From positions 1 to 35,150 of the forward strand of contig NZ_JAGGOF010000064.1 of the NCBI RefSeq assembly GCF_018614775.1: a DNA stretch of 35,150 bases, written 5' to 3'. The notes below the pieces were generated by a model. It did no database searches. It worked only from the letters and a program-made list of their open reading frames with translations, and had not been told where the DNA came from. The position numbers were made by a program, and so were the translations under genes. Shown piece after piece: positions 1 to 6,842 of this stretch (position 1 is its first letter; each line of letters opens with the position of its first letter). This DNA is from Pseudomonas fluorescens (GTDB lineage: Bacteria; Pseudomonadota; Gammaproteobacteria; Pseudomonadales; Pseudomonadaceae).

Positions 1-150
1 AGCGGGCTTGCTCGCGAAGGCTGCCTCACAGCCCGCCCATCTCTCCCGGCGGTACCTCACTCCACATGTGGGAGCGAGCCTGCTCGCGATGGCGGTGGCT
101 CAGCTTGCATGAGGTTGGATGTGAGACTGCCTTCGCGAGCAAGCCCCACA
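1..150. repeat. Cluster of Pseudomonas REP elements
   Basis: Three copies or part-copies of the REP palindrome lie before the first gene. One is cut by the window edge (about 1-18). A full copy in the orientation GTGGGAGCGAGCCTGCTCGC lies at 67-90. An inverted variant, CTTCGCGAGCAAGCCCCACA, lies at 131-150. The same core recurs at 16486-16550, 19500-19591, 28308-28368 and 34951-34974. No coding signal is convincing in 1-164. These elements typically occupy intergenic ends of genes in this genus. Confidence 0.85.
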
Positions 151-164
151 CAAGCTGAAGGCGA

Positions 165-2249
165 TCACTTCACCATCAGGGATTTCAGCCCCAGGCCCAT
201 GACTCGCTCGTCTCCTCCCAACCCCAGCGCTTTCGGGCTGACGGCATCGGGCAAATGGAAATGCACGCGCACCTGCCCATCAGCACCCATCGCTTTCCGA
301 ACGGTTGGTGTCAGGGGCAGTTCAAGGGTGTTGTCCTGCAGGCGATTGAACTGGGTCGACAACGCCGCAATACCATTGATCGAAACCTCGACCCGCTGGC
401 TCGGGTGCACCGTCTGCACAAATGCTGCCGCTTCGATGGTGATGGATCGGGCCTCTGTCGGCACACGCAGCACCATCTCAGCCTCCGTGCCTTCGGACCA
501 AATGCCCCAATCCTCGACACGTCCCCAGCCACTGACCAACATGGCATTGGGGCGGTTGAAGACCTGGCGTTCGCCTGCCTTGACCTGCACGTCGAGGTTT
601 TCGTCTTCGACCGGTCGGCATTGGGCGCAAGACTTCCAGCCCGGCGCCAGCACCACGAAGCCATCGATGCGGGACAACAGGTCGGTCTGGCGATTGATGG
701 TTTTGGCCGCCTGGAGCGTGGCGCGGCTGTCGAGGATGTACAACGAGTCCGCTTCATATTGGCCGGTGGCAAGCATCTGATCAGCATGCTGTTGGGCCCG
801 TTCGATCTCACGGGTACCCATTCGTCCCAGGTACACGCTATCGGTTTTCAAGCGGTGATTCAGCGCGTATTGGCTGGTCAGGAGCCAGTTGTCCGGCTGA
901 TTCCCGGGCATCAATGCGCGGACTTTCGAATAATGATTGGCCGCGCTGGCCCAGAACGGGTCCTTCATCGGTGTGGGCCAACTTGAGGCGACGGGCACCA
1001 TCCGGCTCATGCGCAGACCCGCCCATCCAGCGCGGGTGTCCAGGATCTGGACAAACAGGGCCATGACCAACAAACACCCGACAGTTCGCGGTTTGTTGCC
1101 CCGGACGACCAGAAAGATGATGGTAAACACGAGGATATAGAACACCGGCCAGAACATCCGTCCGGCCGCGCGAAAGACGTTCGCGGCCTTCTCCAGGGGT
1201 CCCGGCAACCAATAATGCAGATTTACCATGCCGATGCCTGGGGAATTGGTCAGCGAAAACAGCGTCAGCCCGATCAACGCCAGTAGCAACCACCGCCTGT
1301 GGCGCACGGTTTTCGTGAAACCGGTGTTGCCTTGCAGCCATGCCACGCCGGCGCAGATCGCCAACATCAACACGCCCAATCCCAGGTAGTTGAAACCTTC
1401 GTAGTCTCCCGGCCCTTGAGGCATGTCCCGCAAGATGTGCGACCAGCCGCTGGGGTTCACCAGCGACATGACATTCAGGCGATACAAGCCATAACCCCCC
1501 GCCACGGTCCCGCCGCCCACACTGAAATAACCGGCCTGCCAACAGCAGAACGCGACCAGCAGAAACACACCGATCAGCTCGATCCAGGCACTGCGCCTGG
1601 GCAAACAGCCCTTACGGCTTCGGTCGGCAAGGTCCGCCAGCCAGATCAATGCCACCATGGCCAACAGATAGGCATGCACCAGCGCCGTCGCGGCCAATAA
1701 CGCCCCCCAGGCCAGCCGGCGCTTCTCCAGGCCAGGCCGCAACCCCAGGTACAAGGCCGCCAGGATCAGGAAGTGCCCGGACAGCGAAAGGTGCCCCCCC
1801 ATCCGCAGAAACATGGGCGGTGAAAACACAAACAGGCCGGTTCCCAACAGCCGGATCCACACCGAGGGCGACAGCAGCCCCATCAATTTCCAGGCGAACC
1901 AGGCTTGCAGGACAAAGCAGGCCAGCAGCCAGAAACCGAAGTACTGGAACGTCTCCGGGAGCCAGGCGTTGAAAGGCTTGAACATGAGCGCCAGCAGCGG
2001 GTTGGAATCGGAAAAGATGATCCCGTTGCCCAACTCCAGCCCATAGGACGGGTTCATCCCCAGCGGAAACGTCCAGGGTGAGTGGCGGAAAAATGCCCAG
2101 CCCATGTAGTGGGTTGCCGCGTCGCCCTCCCCCAGCCAGGCGATGTTCGTCGGGTCCAACACCCGAGGGCCAATCACCAGGAAAAAAGCCAGCACGCCCA
2201 ACAGCACGGGCAACAGGAAAACCGGATAACGCACACCACGAACGGTCAT
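165..2249 (-). CDS. DUF6311 family multi-spanning membrane protein, probable surface-glycan glycosyltransferase
   Basis: This is a 694-residue integral membrane protein. The N-terminal two thirds contain about ten or more hydrophobic segments. An early extracytoplasmic loop carries the acidic motif GEGDAATHYMGWAFFRHSPW (about residues 41-60), the layout of GT-C-type transferases that use a polyprenyl-phosphate sugar. The last 130 residues or so lack membrane segments and look beta-rich, as in the soluble C-terminal domain often attached to DUF6311 (DUF7024-like). It is last in a four-gene operon. Its ATG overlaps the stop of gtrA (ATGA), so it is translationally coupled. By analogy with three-gene Gtr systems it occupies the place of the final transferase that adds the flipped sugar to a surface polymer. 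The family match is good, but the sugar and the acceptor are unknown. Confidence 0.8.
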   Translation of the reverse strand: MTVRGVRYPVFLLPVLLGVLAFFLVIGPRVLDPTNIAWLGEGDAATHYMGWAFFRHSPWTFPLGMNPSYGLELGNGIIFSDSNPLLALMFKPFNAWLPETFQYFGFWLLACFVLQAWFAWKLMGLLSPSVWIRLLGTGLFVFSPPMFLRMGGHLSLSGHFLILAALYLGLRPGLEKRRLAWGALLAATALVHAYLLAMVALIWLADLADRSRKGCLPRRSAWIELIGVFLLVAFCCWQAGYFSVGGGTVAGGYGLYRLNVMSLVNPSGWSHILRDMPQGPGDYEGFNYLGLGVLMLAICAGVAWLQGNTGFTKTVRHRRWLLLALIGLTLFSLTNSPGIGMVNLHYWLPGPLEKAANVFRAAGRMFWPVFYILVFTIIFLVVRGNKPRTVGCLLVMALFVQILDTRAGWAGLRMSRMVPVASSWPTPMKDPFWASAANHYSKVRALMPGNQPDNWLLTSQYALNHRLKTDSVYLGRMGTREIERAQQHADQMLATGQYEADSLYILDSRATLQAAKTINRQTDLLSRIDGFVVLAPGWKSCAQCRPVEDENLDVQVKAGERQVFNRPNAMLVSGWGRVEDWGIWSEGTEAEMVLRVPTEARSITIEAAAFVQTVHPSQRVEVSINGIAALSTQFNRLQDNTLELPLTPTVRKAMGADGQVRVHFHLPDAVSPKALGLGGDERVMGLGLKSLMVK

Positions 2250-2629
2250 CGATACGTCCAGAAATTATGCAGGATGAAGGTAAACAGCGGGATGACCAGG
2301 GCCACCGCCGCGATGCCCGCCAGGTAATCCAGGCCGACCTGCTGGGCCACCCAGGCCACCAGCATCGCCAACCAGAACCCGCCAATCGACACCACCACGA
2401 AACGGACGAGGGTGCGGCCCTGCAACTGGCTGGAAAAACTCCACAGCGTGTTGATCAGGTAGGAAACGAATGTGGCAACCACAAAGGCAAAGCCATTGGC
2501 CAGTGGCGGGTTCGCCAGCACCAGATGCATGAACGCCACGGCGGCGGCCACGTGTATCCCGGTGACGAACAGGCCCGTCATGGCAAAGCGCAGGGCGCGT
2601 CGCAACAACGGCGAGTGCCTCCAGGTCAC
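2246..2629 (-). CDS. GtrA family membrane protein (probable polyprenyl-phosphate sugar flippase)
   Basis: This is a short protein of 127 residues with four hydrophobic segments and the GtrA signature around residues 16-60, FAMTGLFVTG followed by FVVATFVSYLINTLWSF. GtrA proteins are thought to move undecaprenyl-phosphate-linked sugars across the inner membrane. A longer reading with an ATG at 2704 runs 75 nt into the methyltransferase gene. I chose the GTG at 2629-2627 because it overlaps the methyltransferase stop (GTGA) and puts the conserved part near the start. It pairs functionally with the GT2 enzyme two genes upstream, which would make the lipid-linked sugar. Confidence 0.85.
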   Translation of the reverse strand: MTWRHSPLLRRALRFAMTGLFVTGIHVAAAVAFMHLVLANPPLANGFAFVVATFVSYLINTLWSFSSQLQGRTLVRFVVVSIGGFWLAMLVAWVAQQVGLDYLAGIAAVALVIPLFTFILHNFWTYR

Positions 2630-3336
2630 GGCTTCTGTGCCAGGCAAAACACCGTCAGGCCGGCGACACGGTTGGCGCCCATGAATGGCCGCTCCAGGCT
2701 GCACAAGGCCTTCAATACACCGTTGATCAGCGGATGATGCCGGGAAAGCTGAGACTTGGCGGCCTCGCCGCGAGTGTTGCGTTGCAACAGGCGCAGGCCG
2801 GCAGCAATCGGGAACACCAGGCCGAAATAATAGGCCCCCTGCTGGACTTGCAAACCCGCCTGCGCCACGACACTTTCCAGCTGTTTGAGGGTGTAGCGGC
2901 GCTTGTGCTCGAGAAAGTCGTCATGACCGCTCCAGAGAAACTGGAACGCCGGCACAGTGATCAGGAAGCGGCTGCCAGACGGCACTTTATCGACATAGGC
3001 CTTGAGCAGCCCGACGTCATCATCGACGTGCTCCAGCACATCCATCAGCAGCACCAGGTCGGCGTCCAGCGTGTCGATGGCCCGCCGATAATGAACGGGC
3101 TTGCCGGCTGTGAGGGCGTCGGAGTCGTCCGGGTAACTGATGTCCACGCACCACGCCTGGGCCGTCCCGGTGTGGGTCAACAGGTGATGGGAGAAAAAGC
3201 CCGACCCGGCGCCCACGTCCAGCAATGTGTGAGCCGATGTGCCCTTGAGCAGGTGACGCATGGCGAGCGCCTTGGAGCGGTAATACCAATGCTGCCCGAT
3301 GTCGGGCCCCAGGATGTCGGTTTCCTTGAGATCCAC
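2626..3336 (-). CDS. Class I SAM-dependent methyltransferase
   Basis: The protein has 236 residues. Motif I, TLLDVGAGSGFF, lies near residues 37-48. The acidic motif and post-II region VLLMDVLEHVDDDVGLL lie near 93-110. Together they mark a Rossmann-fold methyltransferase of the Methyltransf_11/23 type. The region from about residue 150 (HKRRYTLKQLESVVAQAGL) resembles the C-terminal part of sugar- or lipid-modifying methyltransferases. It sits 3 nt after the GT2 gene and overlaps gtrA by 4 nt, so a role in modifying the transferred sugar or its carrier is an inference from context. The actual methyl acceptor cannot be read from the sequence. Confidence 0.8.
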   Translation of the reverse strand: MDLKETDILGPDIGQHWYYRSKALAMRHLLKGTSAHTLLDVGAGSGFFSHHLLTHTGTAQAWCVDISYPDDSDALTAGKPVHYRRAIDTLDADLVLLMDVLEHVDDDVGLLKAYVDKVPSGSRFLITVPAFQFLWSGHDDFLEHKRRYTLKQLESVVAQAGLQVQQGAYYFGLVFPIAAGLRLLQRNTRGEAAKSQLSRHHPLINGVLKALCSLERPFMGANRVAGLTVFCLAQKP

Positions 3337-3339
3337 GGT

Positions 3340-4308
3340 TCAGTCCTTAGCGTCATAGATGCGCCGCACCAGGAAAACCGGACGACGCTTGGATTCGATA
3401 TAGGTGCGGCCCAGGTACTCACCCAGCACGCCGATGCCGATCAGTTGCAAACCGCCCAGGAACGTCACCGCCACCATCAGCGAGGCATAACCCGGCAGGT
3501 CGATCCCGGAAATCAGCGTTCGCAGGATGATGAACACCGCAAAGGCAAAAGACACCAGCGAGACGCACAGCCCCAGGTATGTCCAGACGCGCAGCGGCTC
3601 GGTGCTGAAACTGGTGATGCCTTCCAGGGCAAAATTCCACAGCCGCCAGCCGTTGAACTTGCTTTCGCCGGCCGCGCGCTCGGGCCTGACGTAATCCACA
3701 TAAGTAGTGCGAAAGCCTACCCAGGCAAACAGGCCTTTCATGAACCGTCGGGATTCGGGCAGTGTCTGCAGGGCATCGACCACGCAGCGATCCATCAAGC
3801 GGAAGTCACCAACGTTCTCCGGCAGCTTGTGGTCGGCGATTTTATTGTGCAGTCGGTAGAAGCTGTTGGCCGAAACCTGCTTGGCCCAGGAATCGGAGTC
3901 GCGGTTGACCCGGTGCCCCAGCACTACCTCGGCGCCGTTGCGCCAGTGGGCGATCATCTCGAGGATGACTTCGGGAGGGTCCTGCAAGTCGACATCGATC
4001 GGCACCACGGCCTGGCCGCGAGCGGCTTGCAGGCCCGCACTCAGCGCCGCTTCCTTGCCGAAGTTGCGACTCAGGTCGACGATGCGGATGCGTGGGTCGC
4101 TCTTCTGCCTTTCCAGCAGCAACGCCAGGGTGTCGTCAACGCTGCCGTCATTGACGAACACCAGTTCCAGGCCCACCCGTGATTCATGGGCAAAGACCTG
4201 ATCGATCCTGGCGATGAACAGGTCGATGCTCTGGGCTTCGTTGTAAACCGGGATAACAAGCGAAAGCGCTAGACGACCTTGCAAATCCGTTTCTGGATAT
4301 TCAGTCAC
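3340..4308 (-). CDS. GtrB/ArnC-like family 2 glycosyltransferase
   Basis: The protein has 322 residues. The GT2 fold starts at LSLVIPVYNEAQSI (about residues 15-28), followed by VFVNDGSVDDT and the metal-binding signature PIDVDLQDPPE (near residue 100), typical of dolichol-phosphate-mannose-synthase-like enzymes. Two membrane segments near residues 233-260 and 268-292 anchor the C-terminus, as in GtrB and ArnC. The family makes polyprenyl-phosphate sugars on the cytoplasmic face. It is the first gene of the operon, with methyltransferase, GtrA and DUF6311 genes following without meaningful gaps. The sugar donor is unknown. Confidence 0.88.
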   Translation of the reverse strand: MTEYPETDLQGRLALSLVIPVYNEAQSIDLFIARIDQVFAHESRVGLELVFVNDGSVDDTLALLLERQKSDPRIRIVDLSRNFGKEAALSAGLQAARGQAVVPIDVDLQDPPEVILEMIAHWRNGAEVVLGHRVNRDSDSWAKQVSANSFYRLHNKIADHKLPENVGDFRLMDRCVVDALQTLPESRRFMKGLFAWVGFRTTYVDYVRPERAAGESKFNGWRLWNFALEGITSFSTEPLRVWTYLGLCVSLVSFAFAVFIILRTLISGIDLPGYASLMVAVTFLGGLQLIGIGVLGEYLGRTYIESKRRPVFLVRRIYDAKD

Positions 4309-4611
4309 TGGATGGCTCTTTTTCTTATTGGTGTTGCGGGCCCCTGACGCCTTTGAGGACGTCCGCGTCGAACCGTATTAAGCAGGACCGGACAAGGCAA
4401 CGCAAGGATGAAACCGGAACTTGACCCGGACCAACGGGCCGCAAGGTGACCGGTTCCCCGCCAATGGTCGAGCGACCGTTTCAAACCCGCGCCGGTGATA
4501 TCCGATAACCATTGGAAATGATTTTTCCATGGCCAAAACCATCGGCTTGGCTAGGCTTTGAGCCACATGTGCAACACATGTCTTGACTGAATAATCGCAG
4601 GGAGCGAATCG
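4309..4611. other. Intergenic region between divergent GT2 operon and DUF1508 gene
   Basis: These 303 bases carry the upstream regions of two divergent units. The only structure I can support is a pair of ACATGT hexamers spaced 11 bp apart (4565-4570 and 4576-4581), about 30-45 bp before the DUF1508 start. They could be an operator. A reading frame that covers this region on the minus strand (from 5001) has no recognisable protein character. No promoter can be assigned firmly. Confidence 0.4.
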
Positions 4612-4803
4612 ATGTATTTTGAAATCTACCGACAGACCCGCGGCACCCGTGGTACCGGAAAAGGCCAATGGCGCTGGCGCCTGCGAGCCGGCAACCATGA
4701 AACGATCGCCAGCGGCGAATCCTATGTGAACAAGGCTGACTGCCTGCACGTCATCGGGCTGATCAAGAACGCCCAGGGCGAGACACCCGTAAAGGAGATC
4801 TGA
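4612..4803 (+). CDS. YegP/DUF1508 family mini-protein
   Basis: The protein has 63 residues and is one DUF1508 unit: MYFEIYRQTRG at the start, then WRWRLRAGNHETIASGESY, then an NKADCLHVIGLIKN helix. The family has a small beta-beta-beta-alpha fold, and E. coli YegP has two such units in tandem. Its function is not established. A GGAG sequence at 4601-4604, 7 nt before the ATG, supports the start. A terminator-like structure follows directly, so the gene is probably transcribed alone. Confidence 0.85.
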   Translation: MYFEIYRQTRGTRGTGKGQWRWRLRAGNHETIASGESYVNKADCLHVIGLIKNAQGETPVKEI

Positions 4804-4821
4804 CCCGCGTCGTGCTGTTTC

Positions 4822-4873
4822 GCCTGAGAGGCTGCTCGGCACCCGGGCAGCCTCAACCTGAACAGGCTTTTTT
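4822..4873 (+). terminator. Terminator after the DUF1508 gene
   Basis: An 8-bp hairpin GAGGCTGC/GCAGCCTC (4828-4835 with 4847-4854) sits inside an outer GCCTG/CAGGC pairing (4822-4826 with 4863-4867). A run of T follows at 4868-4873. The branched shape with a trailing T-tract fits intrinsic termination on the plus strand. Confidence 0.6.
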
Positions 4874-4933
4874 ACTGTGGCAAGGCATAACAGGGAGGTA
4901 TCGTGTGCAAACAACAGCGAGAGGCCGGTCTCC

Positions 4934-5740
4934 ATGACGCAAACCACCCACCGTCGCGATTGGCTGATGCGTGCTCCCGGGGCACGAAACATGGAGCGCA
5001 TCGAGGCCTATTTCAGCGGTCATGGCTACAACGCCCATCGGCATGACACTTACGCCATCGGCGTCACGCTGTCCGGCGTCCAGAGCTTCAACTACCGGCA
5101 CAGCAAGCGCCACAGCAAGCCCGGCGGTACCATCGTCCTGCACCCGGACGAGGTCCATGATGGCGAAGCGGGCACGAGCGACGGTTTTCGTTACCGGATG
5201 TTCTACATCGAGCCCTCGATGATCCAGCAAGTGCTTGGCGGTAAACCGTTGCCCTTCATTGAGGGTGGCTTGACCGGTGACCCGCGCCTTAACGCCGCGA
5301 CCCGCCGACTTTTGAGCAGCCTGGATCAGCCCCTCGATCCACTGGAGGAAGAGGACGCCATCTACGATATCGCCCAGGCCCTCGATAGCGCCGCAGGTAA
5401 CAGACGTGGACGTCGGTTGCTCGACTACCCGGCAGCGGAGCGGGCACGGCTGTTCATTCATGATGCCCTTGACCAGGTGATCACCCTGGACGACCTGGTG
5501 CAGGCCAGCGGCCGGGATCGATGGAGCCTGTCCCGGGACTTTCGTGCGCTGTACGGCACCAGCCCCTACCGCTACATCACCCAGCGTCGCTTGAACGAAG
5601 CCCGTCGCCTGGCCTTCCACGGCATGCCATTGAGCGAAGCCGCCCTGGCCTGTGGTTTTTTCGACCAGAGTCACATGACCCGGCTGCACACCCAGGCCTT
5701 CGGCATTTCACCGGCACGCTGGATGAACATGCTTCGGTGA
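4934..5740 (+). CDS. AraC family transcriptional regulator
   Basis: The protein has 268 residues with the usual two-domain plan. The N-terminal cupin-like sensor domain includes YNAHRHDTYAIGVTLSG and GGTIVLHPDEVHDGE. The C-terminal AraC/XylS DNA-binding domain (about the last 95 residues) carries two helix-turn-helix units: ITLDDLVQASGRDRWSLSRDF, then LSEAALACGFFDQSHMTRLH. The frame is open back to a GTG at 4877. I prefer the ATG at 4934 because homologous regulators begin near this point and the extra 19 residues look untypical. The effector is unknown. The downstream cupin gene is co-oriented but 104 nt away. Confidence 0.85.
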   Translation: MTQTTHRRDWLMRAPGARNMERIEAYFSGHGYNAHRHDTYAIGVTLSGVQSFNYRHSKRHSKPGGTIVLHPDEVHDGEAGTSDGFRYRMFYIEPSMIQQVLGGKPLPFIEGGLTGDPRLNAATRRLLSSLDQPLDPLEEEDAIYDIAQALDSAAGNRRGRRLLDYPAAERARLFIHDALDQVITLDDLVQASGRDRWSLSRDFRALYGTSPYRYITQRRLNEARRLAFHGMPLSEAALACGFFDQSHMTRLHTQAFGISPARWMNMLR

Positions 5741-5844
5741 AGGTGAATGTCGGGCGCCGAAAAAGCTGCACAATCGTGCAATACCGCTTCCGGCCCGAGC
5801 AGTAGGGTTGCGCCTACCACTCCTCACAGCACGAGCCCGCCGTC

Positions 5845-6216
5845 ATGATGACTCACTATTTCCCCATCAACTTCGCTCAGAAATACGCCTTGTTCCAGGA
5901 CCAGTGGGCGCCGAAAGTCGTGGCCGAAATGAACGACTACCAATTCAAGATCGTCAGGCTGGAAGGTGACTTCGTCTGGCACAGCCACGCCGATACGGAC
6001 GAAACATTCATTGTCCTGGAAGGCGAGCTTCGCCTCGACTTTCGCGACGGCGCGGTGTTGATCGGCGCCGGCGAGATGTATGTGGTCAAAAAGGGCATCG
6101 AGCACAAGCCCAGCGCTGCACAGGAGGTGAAACTGCTGCTGATCGAGCCGCGCGGCGTTCTCAACACCGGCGAAGAAACCAACGAGCGAACAGCGGTCAA
6201 CGACGTCTGGATCTGA
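5845..6216 (+). CDS. Single-domain cupin protein
   Basis: The protein has 123 residues with the two cupin motifs. GDFVWHSHADTDETFIVLEG (residues 41-60) supplies His46, His48 and Glu53. GAGEMYVVKKGIEHKP supplies His87. These four residues form the standard metal site. Small cupins of this type are common next to AraC regulators in Pseudomonas and are often of unknown substrate. An ATG at 5848 would also serve as the start. No strong ribosome-binding site is visible for either one. Confidence 0.82.
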   Translation: MMTHYFPINFAQKYALFQDQWAPKVVAEMNDYQFKIVRLEGDFVWHSHADTDETFIVLEGELRLDFRDGAVLIGAGEMYVVKKGIEHKPSAAQEVKLLLIEPRGVLNTGEETNERTAVNDVWI

Positions 6217-6275
6217 GGGTCTCGGGCCGCTACTACGGCAAGCTAGACGCCTTGGAGAAGTTTCCAGGCGATGCG

Positions 6276-6295
6276 TACGGTTTGGCAAAACCGTA
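6276..6295. promoter_or_regulatory. Perfect 8-bp inverted repeat upstream of the beta-grasp/DUF4132 pair
   Basis: TACGGTTT (6276-6283) and AAACCGTA (6288-6295) form a perfect stem around a GGCA loop. It lies 76 nt before the ATG at 6372 and 60 nt after the cupin stop. There is no T-tract, so an operator for the following pair is as likely as a terminator for the cupin gene. Confidence 0.45.
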
Positions 6296-6371
6296 ACGCG
6301 CATCAGGCACACTGGCCGCAAGCTTGCTAAGCTGCCTTGCGCCCAACTGGCCTGCTTGCGAGGAGTACGTT

Positions 6372-6812
6372 ATGGAGTTGGTGGTTCATAGCTATTGCCT
6401 GAAAGGCGCACGTCAGGAGCCTTTGCTTCCCCCTGTCACCGTGACACCGACCTCACCGACCCTCACGGTCGCCGAGCTTATTCGCCTAACAGTTGCTGAA
6501 CAGATCGCCGCGCTGTCGGTCCAGCACTGGCTCGAACAGGCGTCCATGCGCGAGGTGCTTGATCGCCAGTACCTGAGCGAGCGGGACATCCGTCGGCAAG
6601 CCAGTGAAGGCGCAATCGTCATGCCGCAGGCCAGCGAAGCTCCCAGACTGGATGTCGACGCCGAGATCGAGCGAGCCTTGAAGGGCTTTGAAACCCGCGC
6701 ATTCCGCGTGTTGCACAATGGCGTCATGCTGCAGAGCCTGGATGACCTCATCGATCTAAGCCCCCCTTCCACGCTTGCGTTTATCCGCCTGATGCCGCTG
6801 ATGGGCGGTTGA
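6372..6812 (+). CDS. Putative ubiquitin-like (beta-grasp) protein ending in Gly-Gly
   Basis: The protein has 146 residues. I know no named family for it. The start is fixed by GAGGAG at 6360-6365. Residues 3-12 (LVVHSYCLKG) and 21-28 could form a first beta-hairpin. TLTVAELIRLTVAEQIAAL (30-48) could form the following helix. The end, FRVLHNGVMLQSLDDLIDL then STLAFIRLMPLMGG (111-146), resembles the last third of ubiquitin and of MoaD/ThiS proteins, including the terminal Gly145-Gly146. Between them, residues 50-108 look helical and would be an insertion in the fold. The gene is 30 nt upstream of the DUF4132 gene in the same direction, so the two are probably co-transcribed. No E1-like, E2-like or JAB-peptidase gene is nearby. 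The coding call is strong, but the fold is my inference from pattern only. Confidence 0.75.
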   Translation: MELVVHSYCLKGARQEPLLPPVTVTPTSPTLTVAELIRLTVAEQIAALSVQHWLEQASMREVLDRQYLSERDIRRQASEGAIVMPQASEAPRLDVDAEIERALKGFETRAFRVLHNGVMLQSLDDLIDLSPPSTLAFIRLMPLMGG

Positions 6813-6842
6813 TGCCTGTCGTTCATTTCTTCGGACCTCCTC

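Noticed and set aside
2734..4182. 482-codon open frame on the plus strand opposite the GT2 and methyltransferase genes
   Set aside because: It is antisense to two clearly recognised genes, has no domain character and reflects high-GC codon bias. The same holds for long antisense frames at 13039-14223 (opposite bamC), 19828-21183 (opposite mucD), 24279-25388 (opposite nadB) and 32722-33879 (opposite tctA).
4378..5001. 207-codon minus-strand frame covering the DUF1508 gene
   Set aside because: It overlaps the recognised DUF1508 gene and part of the AraC gene, and its residues form no plausible protein.
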